NCBI RefSeq assembly: GCF_047511655.1
Contig: NC_133387.1
Location: forward strand, 46,151,353-46,215,352
Length of the DNA stretch: 64,000 nt
From: Castor canadensis
Lineage: Eukaryota > Chordata > Mammalia > Rodentia > Castoridae
Direction: 5' to 3'
Notes under the pieces: generated by a model
What the model was told of the DNA's origin: nothing
What the model saw: only the letters and a program-made list of their open reading frames with translations
Database searches by the model: none
Shown here: piece after piece, positions 1 through 12,014 of the stretch
Position numbering within the stretch: position 1 is the stretch's first letter
Layout: each line of letters opens with the position of its first letter
Position numbers and translations under genes: made by a program

Positions 1-1938
1 CAGATTTCTAGATACATATGAGCATCCAAAACTGAACCAAGAGGAAATTAATCACCTGAATAGATCTATGACACAAAATGAAATTGAAGCAGCAATCAAG
101 AGTCTCCCCAAAAAGAAAAGTCCAGGACCTGATGGATTCTCTGCTAAATTCCATCAGACCTTTAAAGAAGAACTGATACCAACCCTCCTTAAACTGTTCC
201 ACAAAATAGAAAGGGAAGGAAAACTGTCTAACACTTTATTAAGCCAGTATTACACTTATCCCAAAACCAGGCAAAGACACCTCCAAAATGGAGAACTCTA
301 GGCCAATCTCCTTAATGAACATTGACGTGAAAATCCTCAATAAAATAATGGCAAACCACATTCAATAACACATCAAAAAGATTATTCACCACAACCAAGT
401 AGGCTTCATCCCAGGAATGCAGAGGTGCTTCAACATACGAAAATCAAAAAACATAATAAACCACATTAACAGAAGCAAAGACAAAAACCACTTGATCATC
501 TCAATAGATGCACAAAAAGCCCTTGATAAGATACAACACCATTTCATGACAAAAGCTCTAAGAAAACTAGGAGTAGAAGGAAAGTACCTCAACATCATAA
601 AAGTTATATATGACAAACCTACAGCCAGCATTATACTTAATGGAGAAAAACTGAAACCATTCCCTCTAAAATCAGGAACCAGACAAGGATGCCCACTATC
701 TCCACTCCTATTCAACATAGAACTGGAATTCCAAGCCAGAGAAATTTGGCAAGAAGAAGGAATAAAAGGAATACAAATAGGTAAAGAAACTGTCAAAATA
801 TCCCTATTTGCAGATGACATGACCCTATACTTTAAAGACCCAATAAACTCTACTGAAAAGCTCCTGGACACCATCAATAGCTATAGCAAGGTAGCAGGAT
901 ATAAAATCAACATAGAAAAATCATTAGCATTTCTAGACACTAATAATGAACAAACTGAGAAAGAATATATGAAAACAATTCCATTTACAATAGCCTCAAA
1001 AAAAATCAAATACCTTGGTGTTAACCTAACAAAGGATGAAAACAACCTCTATGAGGAAAACTATAAACTTCTGAAGAAAGAGATTGAGGAAGACTATAGA
1101 AAGTGGAGAGATCTCCCATGCTCATGGATTGGTACAATCAACATAGTAAAAAAGTCAATACTCCCAAAAGTAATCTACATGTTTAATGCAATTCCCATCA
1201 AAATTCCAATGATATTCATTAAAGAGATTGAAAAAATCTACCATTAAATTTATATGGAAACACAAGAGGCCACAAATAGCCAAGAGAATGCTCTGTCAAA
1301 AGAACAATGCTGGAGGTATCACGATACCCAACTTCAATCTATATTACAAAGAAATAACAATAAAAACAGCATGGTACTGGCTCAAAAACAAACATGAAGA
1401 CCAGTGAAACAGAATAGAGGACCCAGACATGAAGCCACACAACTATAACCAACTTGTCTTTGACAAAGGCGCTAAAAATATATGGTGGAGAAAAGACAGC
1501 CTCTTCAACAAAAACTGCTGGGAAAACTGGTTAGCAGTCTGCAAAAAACTGAAACTAGATCCATGTATATCACCCTATACAAATATTAACTCAAAATGGA
1601 TCAAGGATCTTAATATCAAACCACAAACTCTAAAGTTGATACAGGAAAGAGTAGGAAATACTCTGGAATTAGTAAGTATAGGTAAGAACTTTCTCAATGG
1701 AACCCCAGCAGCTCAGCAACTAAGAGATAGCATAGATATATGGGACTTCATAAAACTAAAAAGCTTCTGCTCAACAAAAGAAATGGTCTCTAAACTGAAG
1801 AGACCACCCACAGAGTGGGAGAAAATATTTTCCAGCTACACATCAGACAAAGGACTGATAACCAGAATATATAGGGAACTTAAAAAACTAAATTCTCCCA
1901 AAATTAATGAACCAAAAGGAAATGGGCAAGTGAACTAA
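1..1938 (+). pseudogene. L1 ORF2 remnant (reverse transcriptase and C-terminal part)
   Basis: Broken ORF2 of the L1-A copy. The reading frame is open at 68-301 (N-terminal RT region with the SPGPDGF motif), 417-1247 (RT core with the catalytic FADD motif near 807-818 and the [10 protein letters not shown] motif upstream) and 1429-1938 (C-terminal region). These three pieces lie in three different frames, with stops between them. ORF2 normally encodes an endonuclease and reverse transcriptase that drive target-primed reverse transcription. The endonuclease half is outside the window. The copy cannot make a full protein. Confidence 0.9.
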
Positions 1939-2902
1939 ACAGAACTTTCTCAAAAGAAGAAATTCAAATGGCCAAAAAACAATGAAAAAATGCTCACCAT
2001 CTGTAGCAGTAAAGGAAATGCAAATTAAGATTTTCCACCTCACCCCTGTTAGAATAGCCATCATTAGCAACATCACTAACAACAGGTGTTGGCAAGGATG
2101 CGGGGAAAAAGGAACCCTCTTACACTGCTGATGGGAATGTAAACTAGTACAACCACTCTGGAAAAAAATTTGGAGGCTACTTAAAAACCTAAACATTGAT
2201 CTACCATATGATCCACCAATACCACTTTTGGGATATACCCAAAAGAATGTGACACAGGTTATTCCAGAGGCACCTGCACACCCATGTTTATTGCAGCACT
2301 ATTCACAATAGCCAAGTTATGGAAACAGCCAAGATGCCCCACTATTGATGAATGGATCAAGAAAATGTGGTATTTATACACAAGGAATTTTATGCAGCCA
2401 TGAAGAAGAACAAAATGTTATCATTTGCTGGTAAATGGATGGAATTGGAGAACATCATTCTGAGTGAGGTTAGCCTGGCCCAAAAGACCAAAAATCATAT
2501 ATTCTCCCTCATATGCAGACATTAGATCAAGGGCAAACACAACAAGGGGATTGGACTTCGATCACATGAGAAAAGCGAGAGCACACAAGGGAGGTATTAG
2601 GATAGGTAAAACACCTAAAAAACTAGATAGCATTTGTTGCTCTCAACACAGAGAAACTAAAGCAGATACTTTAAAGCAACTGAGGCCAATAGGAGAAGGG
2701 GACCAGGAACTAGAGAAAAGCTTAGATCAAGAAGAATTAACCTGGAAGGTAACACACATGCATAGGAAATCAATGTGAGTCAACTCCCTGTATAGCTATC
2801 TTTATCTTAACTAGCAAAAACCCTTGGTCCTTCCTATTATTGCTTATACTCTCTCTACAACAAAATTAGAGATAAGGGCAAAATAGTCTCTGCTGGGTAA
2901 CG

Positions 2903-2947
2903 AGGGGGTGGGGGAGGGGGGTAAGGGAAGGGGTGGGGGGAGGGGTG
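2903..2947 (+). repeat. G-rich tract in L1 3' UTR
   Basis: Successive runs of four to six G separated by one to three bases. L1 3' UTRs commonly carry such a polypurine, quadruplex-prone tract. The reversed equivalent is the C-rich stretch near 42305-42365. Confidence 0.8.
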
Positions 2948-3144
2948 AGAAGTGACCCAAACATAGTATGCATATATGAATAAAAAATAAATAAATAAAA
3001 GGCCCTGCCAACAGAAAAACAACAAAAAAAAAGAATTGGTAGAATTTTTAGTTAGTTTAGTTTTGCAAAGTCTCCTTGTCACATGACTTAAGTACATGGG
3101 GGTGGATAGGAACTAAGCCATTTCCTTAGATTGAATTATTCTGT

Positions 3145-3250
3145 GAGTCTTTATTTTTTTATTATACATTTTTTTATTAGGACATATTTGTTATACAGAG
3201 GAGATTCATATTGACAATTCCAAATAGGCTTATACCGTACATTGCTTATA
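3145..3250 (-). mobile_element. Antisense L1 3'-end fragment
   Basis: The reverse complement resembles the L1 3' end seen on the plus strand at about 5660-5735 (shared words around TTATTAGGA, TTCATA..GACAATTCC and AGGCTTATA). It is short and diverged, and lies between L1-A and the L1-B copy. No clear target duplication was found. Confidence 0.55.
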
Positions 3251-3549
3251 TCACCTCCACTGAACTGTTGACCTTGCTACAGTTGTATAAAGGAAGTAGG
3301 TTCCTCATTTATACAAAGAAGAGAAAAGAAAAACTTAGTCCAACAGATATACAAATTACAATGTAGAAATTTAAATATTAAAAACCAAGGCAATATCACC
3401 CCTCCAAATCCCCACAACTCAACTGAATCCAAAGATAATTAATTGTCTGGAATGTCTGATAGAGAATTCAGATGCCTACTGTTAAAAATGGTCAATAATT
3501 TCAAAGAATATTCAAGTAAACAGATAAATGAAGACCAAGACAAGAAAGT

Positions 3550-4310
3550 CAGCAACATGGAAGAGAAATTCAGCAAGTAAATGGAAACTCTGAAGGTAAA
3601 AAAACAGGTAGAAATGTTAGAAATGAAAACCTCAATAAATCAAATTAAAACCACAGTGGATAGTATCATCAGCAGACAAGATCAAGCAGAAGAAAAAATA
3701 TCAGAGATGGAGGACAAGATCAATGAGATATTGCTTGTAGACAATCATAAAGAAAAAAAAATAATGAATACTCATGATCATAACATACAAGAACTCTGGG
3801 ACATGACCAAAGACCAAACCTAAAATTCACATAGTGATATAAACTAAAATCATAGGAAATCTATTCAATGAAGTCAAATCAAAAAATTTCCTAAGTCTAT
3901 GTAATGATATAGATGCCCATGTACAGGAGACATTTCAAAGTCCAAATAGACATGAGCAGAAAAAAAAATCTCATATTATATCATAATTAAGATGCCAAAA
4001 CTAGAGAACAAAGAAAGGATACTAAAAGCTGCAAGAGAAAAATGGCAACTTAGATACAAAGGTAAACACATAAGAATTACCTCAGACCACTCAGCCTAAA
4101 ACCTAAAAGCCAGGAAAGCATGGAGCAATGTAATTCAAGCTTTAAGCGAAAATAACTTACCAATCAAGAAAAATATTTCCAGAAAAAGTTTCCTTCAATC
4201 TCCATGGATAAATAAGGACATTCCAGGACAAGGAAAGTCAAAGTGGTTCATGTCCAGCAAGCCTGCATTATAGAAGATGCTCAAGGGGTATTTCATATAG
4301 AAGAGAAAGA
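3550..4310 (+). pseudogene. L1 ORF1 remnant
   Basis: 3581-3823 encodes an 80-residue piece rich in E, K and I with a heptad-like pattern, as in the L1 ORF1p coiled coil. A further piece at about 3990-4310 (KAAREKWQL, then RYKGKHIRIT) resembles the ORF1 C-terminal domain. Stops and frameshifts separate them. ORF1p normally is a trimeric RNA-binding chaperone of the L1 RNP. This copy is non-functional. Confidence 0.7.
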
Positions 4311-5376
4311 GAAACCATAACAAACACGAGAAATCAGGAAAGACTAAAACTCAAAAGGGGAATTGATAAATCCAGAGGAGGTAGAAAAGTATCAAGCATG
4401 ATCAACTCAGTAAACCAGCAAAACCTGAAGATTAACAATGGCAAAAGTAAAGAACAATCAACATGAGACTCAACATGGAATAAAAAGCAATTAAAAAAAC
4501 AGGAATTGGAAAATACCTCTCAAGCATAACCCTAAATGTAATTGTACTTAACAGTCTAATCAAAGACACAGACTGATTGGATCAAAAAGCAAGATCCAAC
4601 AATCTGTTGTCTACAAGAAACACATCTCACATTTGAAGACACAGACAAACTAAAAGTAAAAAGTTGGAAAAAGACAGACCAAGCATTTAGAAATCAAAAG
4701 TAAGTAGGAGTAGCTAGTCTCATGTCAGACAAAGCAGATTTTAAGAAAAATCAATCAGAAGAGATAAAAAAAAGTCACTACATACTAATAAAAGAAACAG
4801 AAGATGAAGACGATGGAACAATTCCAAATGTATATGCACCAAACATTGGTACCCCAAGTTCATAAAACAAGCACTCTGAGCATAAGGGAAGTGATAATCT
4901 AGATACAATAATAGTGAGATGTCTCAACACCTCACTCTCATCAGTAAGCAGAACATCCAGGCAGAAAATTAATAAAAATATCTTAGAACTAAAAAATTCC
5001 ATGGACAAAATGGACTTAATAGACATTTATAAAATATTCCATCCTACAGCAGATTATACATTACTCTCAGCAGTCCATGGAACTTTCTTCAAAATAGATC
5101 ACATTCTAGGTCAAGGTCATAAAGCAAATCTCAACAAATACAAAAATAATCAAAATAATCCCCTGTATCCCAACAGAACATAATGGAATAAAGTTATAAA
5201 TCAATGACAAGGATAACTGTAAAACCATTCAAACTCATGAAAATTGAACAACACACTTTTGAATGATCAATGGATTACTGAAGAAATTAAGAAACTCCTA
5301 AATTCAAATGAAAATGAGAACAGAACTTACCAGAAGCTATGGAGCACAGCAAAGGAAGTCTTAAGAGTAAAGTTTG

Positions 5377-5743
5377 GATCTTTCTGGCACATATGAGAGA
5401 AAAGATGTGGCTTTTGTGTTTCTGATCCTGGCTAACTTCATTTAACATTATGTCCTCCAATTACATCCATTCACCTTGCAGGGGGTGGGGTGGGCAGTAC
5501 TATTGGGAAGGGTAGAGGTGAAGGAAGTAGATTAAGGTGATGGTATATGGCAGATGGATTCACATACCTATATGAAACAGAGCTAAGAAACCTCTTCCAA
5601 TTGCTTTAAGTGGGGTGGGAAGGGGTTAAAGGGGAGAAACAATGGCGGCAATGTCAGTAATGTACAATATAAGTCCAATCAGAATTTTCACTATGAATCT
5701 CCCCCCCTTAATGAATATATCCTAATAAAAATTGTTTTCAAAA
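5377..5743. mobile_element. Short twin-primed (internally inverted) L1 insertion
   Basis: About 370 bp inserted into L1-B. The first part (about 5378-5480) is antisense L1 ORF2 3' sequence, comparable with the antisense text at 42070-42165. The second part (about 5481-5743) is sense-orientation L1 3' UTR ending in an A-rich tail. This inverted/direct structure is the signature of twin priming. Flanks are a 14-bp target duplication with one mismatch: 5363-5376 (AAGAGTAAAGTTTG) and 5744-5757 (AAGAGTCAAGTTTG). Confidence 0.8.
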
Positions 5744-6499
5744 AAGAGTCAAGTTTGTAGCCATGATTAACTAGATCAGAAAATTAGATCTCAAATAAAC
5801 AATCTGGTGATGTGCCTCAAACTCTTGGAAAAATAAGAACAAACCAATCTCAAAAGTAGTAGATGGAAAAAGAGTATAGAAATTAGGGAAGAAATTAATG
5901 ATACGGAGACCAAAAAAAAGGTAAAATGAACCAATGAAACTAAAAGTTGGTTCTTTGAAAACATAAACAAGATTGACAAACCTTTAGCCAAATTAATCAA
6001 AAGAAAAAAGAAGATTCAGATTAATAAAATCAGAGATGAGAAAGGTGATAATACAACAGACACCAATGAAATTCAGATCATACATGAATATTTTGAAAAC
6101 GTATATACTCCAGCAAACTGGAAAAATCAAGAAAAAAAAGGATAAATTTCTTGACACATACAATCCACCAAAATTGAACCAGAGGACATAAACAACTTAA
6201 ACAGATCTATAACAAGTAGTGACACTGAGACAGTTACAAAGCCCTCCCAACAAAAGCCTAGATTTGATAGATTCACTGCTGAATTCTACCAGATCTTTAA
6301 AGAACTGGAACCAATACTCCTCAAAGTTTTCCAAAAAGTACAAAGGGAAGGGATACCACCAAACTCATTCTGTGAGCCCAGTAGTACCATAATACCAAAA
6401 CCAGGTAATGACACATCAAAAATTAAAGAAAGAAAGTTGTAGGCCAATATCCCTAATAAACATAAGCACAAATATCCTCAATGAAATATTTGCTAACCC

Positions 6500-7730
6500 A
6501 GTTTTGTCTCACAGGAAGAATAGCTCTGGCACTATTGTGGCAGAGAACATACCAATCTCTCCTAAACAGGAGTTGGCTCTAGGTGTTAGAAATGTCTCGA
6601 ACTCCTTCTGGGCTCTAGTCTTGATGTATCATCAAAGTCATAGTCATTCCAAGATGGTTTATCAGATGTCTACTTATCCTTTTTCTAATAAGCATTCTGG
6701 TGCCTAACAGACATTTTGCTGCTGCTGCTACAAACATATATCAAGGCTAACTTCCTTTTCCTTCAAAATTGACTATGGGGTCATGTCTTCCAGAATTCTT
6801 CCCTAACTTCCTGGGCTGGTAAAAAAAAAAAACAAAAAAGGGTGTCAAAGAAAAAGCATCAGATGAAAAAACAGATGAGACAGAAAAAAATAGTCATATT
6901 GCACCATGGTAGGTAAGCCTGAGGATGATGTCTATTTAAAACTCTTACACCCAAGGCAGGTATATGAAGTGGAGAAAGCTGTTCACTTACTTAAGAAATT
7001 TAAAATTCTAGACTTTACTAATCCAAAGCAAGGTGTTTCTCTTGAATTGACCTTGGATATGGCACTGGGAAAAAAGAAAAAGGTGGAGCGACTTGCCAGT
7101 GTTGTTTTCCATACCCTTTTGCTTTAGAGATCAATAAGGTTGCTGTGTTTATAGGAAATGCTTCAAAGATTAAAATAATAGAAGAAAAAATGGAGCTTGT
7201 TTTCAGGAGGAACTAATCCGATTGAAAAGATTTTAGATGATTTTATGTAGACTTTTATGTAGCTGTTCTAGAAATAAGGCCTGAACTTAACATTAAAGAA
7301 AAAACGGGCAGGGGGGGGAAGAGATTTCCAAAAGAAAATAGAAATTCCACTGGCTGTGACATCCCCAAAATGCTTCAATAATTTAAAACTGGACAAGAAA
7401 TTATGGTAGATGAAGAAAGAGCTCTCTCAGTACCAAAATGGCAATATTTGACATGCTAAGTAACCAGATAGCTTCCATTCTGCAAGCAGTTATTAATGAA
7501 GTCTGTAGGCATAGACCATTAAATTTGGGTTCCTTTGTGGTATATGCTTTTCTTCATAGTTCAACACTTGAAGTTTTGCTTCTAAAGACTGATGCACTGT
7601 TGCCTAAAGAAGTTAAAACTGAACAAAATAACAAAGAAGCTGCCTGAATGTGTTGAATTTTGAAATTATTTTCAGTGGATTAAGAAGCAACAGATAAAAA
7701 TATAGAACTATAATTCCAAAAAAGAAAAAA
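6500..7730 (+). pseudogene. MRPL1: MRPL1 processed pseudogene (mitochondrial ribosomal protein L1)
   Basis: Intronless, degraded retrocopy of the nuclear gene for mitochondrial large-subunit protein uL1m. Recognisable segments, in order: the N-terminal HSHSKMVYQ region near 6640-6670; FCCCCYK at 6715-6735, an eroded FAAATK; a Lys-rich KKTKKG-like stretch from about 6820; [12 protein letters not shown]...[13 protein letters not shown] at 6906-7127; and [13 protein letters not shown] near 7475-7535, ending in [13 protein letters not shown] and a stop at 7645-7647. Frameshifts and stops break it between these parts. An A-rich tail lies near 7709-7731. It sits within L1-B, whose ORF2 resumes at about 7733. 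About 85 nt at 6737-6820 do not match the expected protein and may be an extra exon or an insertion. Confidence 0.87.
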
Positions 7731-9235
7731 CTTGCTCACAGAATCCAGCACATTAATAAGATCATATACCATCATCAAGGGGATTTCATTCCAATGATGC
7801 AAGGATGATAAAACATACGGAAATCAATGAACATAAAACAATACATAACAAAATCAAGGACAAAAACCACATCATCATATCAATAGATGCAGAAAATGGC
7901 TTGGGTAAATCTCAACATCCTTTCATGATAAAAGCTCTAAAGAAACTAGAAATAGAAGGAACATACCTCAACATTATACGGGTTATATATGACAAATTGA
8001 CAGCCAACGTCATATTAAATTAGGAAAAACTGAAACTATTTCCTCTAAAATCAGGAATGAGACCAGGGTGTTCAGTATAGTACTGGGTTATTCAATATAG
8101 TACTGGATTTCCCAGCCAGAACAATATGACAGGGGAAAGAAATAAAAAGAAGTCAAACAGAGAAGGAAGAAGTCAAATTGTTCCTATTTGCAGAAGATAA
8201 GATGATCTTATACCTAAAAGACCCTAAGAACTCCACCAAGAAACTCTTATAAACAGTGTCAGCGAAGTAACAGAATACAAAGTTAGCATTTCTATATACC
8301 ATTTCTTTCTGAGAAAGAAATCAGGAAAACAACACCATTCACAAGAGCATCAAAAAAATTAAAATACCTAGAAAGAAATTTAATGAAGGAAGTGAAGGAC
8401 CTATAGAATGAAAACTATAAACCACTAAAGAAAGAAATTGAAGAAGACATTAGAAGATGGACAGGCAACCCATGCTCAGGGATATTGTGAGAATGGCTAT
8501 ACCACTTAAGGCAGTCTATATGTTTAATGCAATCCCCGCCAAAATTCCAATGACATTCTTCAAAGAGTTAGAAAAATCAATCTTAAGGTTCAAATAGAAG
8601 CAAAAAAGACCTTGAATAGCCAAAGCAATCATGAGCAAAAAGAGCAATGCTGGAGGTATCACAATACCTGACTTCAAACTATGATGCAGAGCTATTTGTG
8701 ATAAAAAAAAAAAAGAAAAAAACAACAACATGATACTGGAGCAAAAAAACAGACATGAAGACCAATGGAGCGGAATAGAAGATCCAGATACAAACCCATG
8801 CAAATACAGCCATTTGATTTTTGACAAAGGAGCCCAAAGCATGCATTGGAGAAAAGATAACCTCTTCAACAAATGGTGCTGGGAAAAGTGGATATCTACC
8901 TGTAGAAGACTCAAACTAGATCTCAGTCTCTCAATTATAAGTAGATCAAAGAATAAGGTAAGATATGACGTTGTGAAACTACTATAAGAAGATAAAACAG
9001 GTCCTGTCCAGAGGTGCCATGTGTGTGTGGTGGGGGTGGGTAAATGGAGAGGGTGAAGGAGAGTGAATATAATGGCTGTCTTTTGTATTTGTATGAAAAT
9101 AGACAATGTGACCTTTTGAAATCATTCAAAGAAGGAGGGGGAGGGATGAGGAAGGATGACAGAGTGAATCTAATTAAGATACACTATAAACACTTATGTA
9201 AATACCACAATGAAACTCCCCTGTACAATTAATAT

Positions 9236-9890
9236 ATATTAACAAAAATGAAGAGAGAGAGATGTGAGAGAGGAAGAAAGAGCACTGAGCTGACTGGGGA
9301 TGAGGATTAGTCACCAGAATGACCAACAATTTGATTAGAAAGCTGGGGCTTTGTGCTGGGAGGGGCATATAAGCTGACTTCAGAACTCTCAAACCTTGCT
9401 CTGTTGTGCTACCTTCCCCTGACTGGTCCTGATTTGTGTCCTTTATGATAAAACTGCAATCATAAATACTATAGCACTTTCCTATGCCCTGTGAGTCTTT
9501 TGAACAACTTATCTGAGGACACTGAAGCCAATCAGTCAGAAGTGGAGGTGGCCTGGGCACTCCACTTATGGTTAGCATCAGAAGTGGGGACAACTCAATG
9601 CCTGTGGGTTATGCAATAGTTTCAGGTGATAATATTAGAATCATATTCCAGTATTCTGGCAGTGTAAGAATAACATTCTTTCTACTTATATGCTTAAAAT
9701 CCAATTAGATTATCCACAACAGTGCCTGATTCAGTGAAGAATCAGGGTTCTGATTCTTCAGTTTGGTGCTGCATGGGGATCAAGCTCTTTCCTGAAGATT
9801 CTGTTTCTAGGCGAATTATCAGATGCCCGGCCCCCAAAACAAAGCAGTGATCCTGAATACTGTGGCATCTTTGATGAACACACAGGGCGT
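9236..9890. other. Unassigned intergenic stretch
   Basis: A short GA-rich run follows the L1-B tail at 9251-9290. The rest shows no convincing coding frame, and I could not assign it to a repeat family. Confidence 0.4.
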
Positions 9891-9894
9891 GAGA

Positions 9895-10025
9895 AACTTT
9901 CATTCATCCAATAAATATTTACTGAGCACCAACTCTGTGCCAGACACAGCTCCAGATTCTGGGTCTAATGAAATAGCCCCAAATCCTGCCTCTGGGATTT
10001 CCATTCTTTTAAAGCTCACCTGTCA
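9895..10025. repeat. L2/MIR-type ancient repeat fragment
   Basis: Contains the mammal-wide word pattern ATAAATATTTACTGAGCACC...CTGTGCCAGACAC...CCAGATTCTGGG, which resembles the 3' region of L2-class LINEs. Confidence 0.6.
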
Positions 10026-10099
10026 GACCAACGCTCTAGAGGGGTTTCAAATAAGTTCAAACAATGAGTGGATGAGCACTTCTTTATTCCTAAAAAAAA

Positions 10100-10215
10100 G
10101 CTACCCTCATGCCAGGCATGGTGGTGCACGCCTGTAATTCCAGCCTTCAGGAGGCAAAGACAGGAGGAGCATACATTCAAGGCCAGTTCTGGCTAGATAG
10201 TGAGACCTGTCCTAA
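10100..10215 (+). mobile_element. B1-like SINE
   Basis: 7SL-derived SINE: GCCAGGCATGGTGGTGCACG..., CCTGTAATTCCAGC, AAGGCCAG and a final GTGAGACCTGTC. It is followed by an A/GA-rich tail. Confidence 0.85.
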
Positions 10216-10252
10216 GAACTTTCCATGAAAAAGAAAGGAAGGACAGCAAAGG

Positions 10253-10259
10253 GGTGAGG

Positions 10260-10296
<37 letters not shown>

Positions 10297-10362
10297 GCAT
10301 GGGGGACAAGAGGGAGGGAAGAAGGGAGAGAGGAAGGAAGGAAGGAGAAAAGAAAAGAAAAA
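10253..10362 (+). repeat. (GA)n / purine-rich microsatellite
   Basis: Nearly pure GA and GGAA/GAAA repeats, probably grown from the tail of the adjacent B1 SINE. Confidence 0.9.
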
Positions 10363-10504
10363 CACTAATCTCTGCAACAGAGGCTGGTGAATACCCTCAC
10401 ACTCTATCTCAACATTCTCATAGCACAAACACTTCTGTCACCAGACAGGTGGAGGCTTACTCACACACACCAAGCAACTCTTCTGGAGACACCAACTAGG
10501 TGTC

Positions 10505-10915
10505 CGCTAATTCCATTCAGTTCTGACACCATGGAGATAATATCAGATCCTACATGTTAAGGCTTAGTCCTATAAGACTGTCCCCACTTCAGAGACCAAT
10601 TTCTAGTCCCAGCCTGTGACCTGTGCTTTTCACCAACCAGCCACAATCATAGTTCCCATGAAGCCCTCTCCTGGGGTTCAATAATCTACTAGAATAGCTC
10701 ACAGAATTTAGGGAGACATTCTACTCACATTTACTTGCTTATTACAAAGGCTATTATAAAGTATACTGATGAACAACCAGAGGAAGAGGTGTAGAATGTT
10801 AATTTGGAAGGATCTCAAACACAAGAGCCTCTGACCCTGTGGAGATGGGGTGTGCCACCCTTCCCCTACATAAGGCTCTTTTCACTAATCTGGAAACTCT
10901 CCTGAAAGTATCCTA
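10505..10915. mobile_element. Ancient LTR fragment (ERVL/MLT2-like)
   Basis: Words such as AATAGCTCACAGAATTTAGG, ATTACAAAGGCTATTATAAA and CTGTGGAGATGGGGTGTGCC match the general text of mammalian ERVL-type solo LTRs. The family name is my recollection only. No coding sequence accompanies it. Confidence 0.5.
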
Positions 10916-11226
10916 ATTTTCATCATTTTCAGGACCAGGAATTTTGGGTTCTGGCAAACATCCTTGGAGGATTGCCTTTTCTGTTTAAATTAGCCTGAGT
11001 TGATTTTTATTTGTTGCTTGTAAGCAAAGAACTCTTAGTATAGCTTTCAAGTCCTTTTAGTTTAAATATTACCTATAACACCTAATAGTACCTGATTTTA
11101 CAGCAAGAAAAGTTATGAAATAATATAATTAAAAGGTAATCTATAACACATGTAGTTCTGGCTACTCCTTTGTTTAGTGTTCTTTTAGATAGTTGATACT
11201 AAGAAGATGCTAATTTTTTTTCTGCT

Positions 11227-11252
11227 ACACACACACACACACACACACACAC
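11227..11252 (+). repeat. (CA)n microsatellite
   Basis: About 13 uninterrupted CA units. Confidence 0.95.
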
Positions 11253-11314
11253 CCCAGTTGAGTAACCACTGAATCTGCTATTAGCACAAAGTGAGGCAAT
11301 TCAAATGCATTTTG

Positions 11315-11590
11315 TTTTCAGTACTAGAGATTGAACCCAGAGTCTCATGCATGCTAGGTAAGCGCTCTGCCACTGAACTAACATCCCCAGCCCTTTTGTA
11401 CTTAAATTTAAGACAGGTTCTTGCTAAGTTGGCCAGGCTGGCCCCAAAATGGTGATTCTCCTGCCTCAGCCTCCGCAAGTATCTGGAATTGCAGGGTGTC
11501 ACATAGGTAAGTGACTGAGTGCTTCCTGCCAGGTGGAGACGGCCAAGACTTGAGGTTCATAAAGCAGTGGCCACGTCCAGCTCAGGTGTT
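11315..11590 (-). mobile_element. ID/B4-like plus B1-like SINE, reverse orientation
   Basis: The plus strand reads as a reversed ID-type unit (AGTACTAGAGATTGAACCC...TACCACTG-like...CCCCAGCCC at 11318-11395) followed by a reversed B1 (GACAGGTTCTTGCTAAGTTG...CTCCTGCCTCAGCCTCC). The B1 head motif (GTGGCCACGTCCAGCTC) appears only at 11568-11584, so about 75 bp of extra sequence seems to interrupt the B1. Confidence 0.75.
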
Positions 11591-12014
11591 ACCCGGCCAA
11601 TAATCTTTCATAACTTCTGAAAGACAAAATTCTCTCTAGGTTCACCTGGGATTTTCAAGTTAATACTTCACTTTCCAGATTATTTGTAATATCAAATTTT
11701 AGGTATAATGACCTGGATGAGTGAGCAATTACAAAATGCATAGATCCAAAAGAATATTATTTGAAGTAAACACCCCAAAACACTATGCATTTATGTCAAC
11801 AATGCAAAAAAAATTTTTTGTAAAACCTCTTTTAGATTTAGTCTTGTTACTTTTTTGACCATCAAATGGCCTAGTATCAAATCATTATTTTTATTTCTTA
11901 AAATCAAGTTTATTTCCAAGAGATGAGAATAAGATTGTTTTCTAATTTCTAAAGTTCCAGAACAATACATATAGTAAAATCCCATTTTGTAGAACCAAAT
12001 GAGAATATTGTTTT

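Larger units (their letters stand above)
1..2999 (+). mobile_element. LINE-1 (L1-A), 5'-truncated by window edge, 3' end intact
   Basis: Non-LTR retrotransposon copy that enters the window inside ORF2 and runs to its 3' end. ORF2 reverse-transcriptase and C-terminal segments (1-1938) are followed by the usual L1 ORF2 tail and 3' UTR, a G-rich tract at 2903-2947, and an A-rich end with repeated AATAAA-like units near 2980-2999. The coding part is split over three frames, so the copy is dead. The same 3' UTR text recurs in the copies at 21.7-24.4 kb and, reversed, at 42.2-42.9 kb, so these belong to related L1 subfamilies. Confidence 0.93.
3330..9235 (+). mobile_element. LINE-1 (L1-B), old, near full span, with two later insertions
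   Basis: An older L1 in ORF1-ORF2-3' UTR order. ORF1 coiled-coil and C-terminal pieces lie at about 3550-4310. The endonuclease region lies at about 4490-5360 and contains a QETH motif near 4612. RT pieces lie at 5760-6480 and 7735-8480, the ORF2 C-terminal part at 8700-8985, and a 3' UTR-like sequence runs to about 9235. It is broken by frameshifts and stops. Two insertions split it: a small twin-primed L1 at 5377-5743 and an MRPL1 retrocopy at about 6500-7730. The surrounding ORF2 text resumes after each one. Confidence 0.88.

Noticed and set aside
386-877. 163-residue minus-strand frame
   Set aside because: Shadow of the L1-A reverse-transcriptase region on the opposite strand.
8516-9106. 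196-residue open frame on the minus strand
   Set aside because: It is antisense to the L1-B ORF2 C-terminal part. Hydrophobic antisense frames of this kind are typical of A-rich L1 sense strands.
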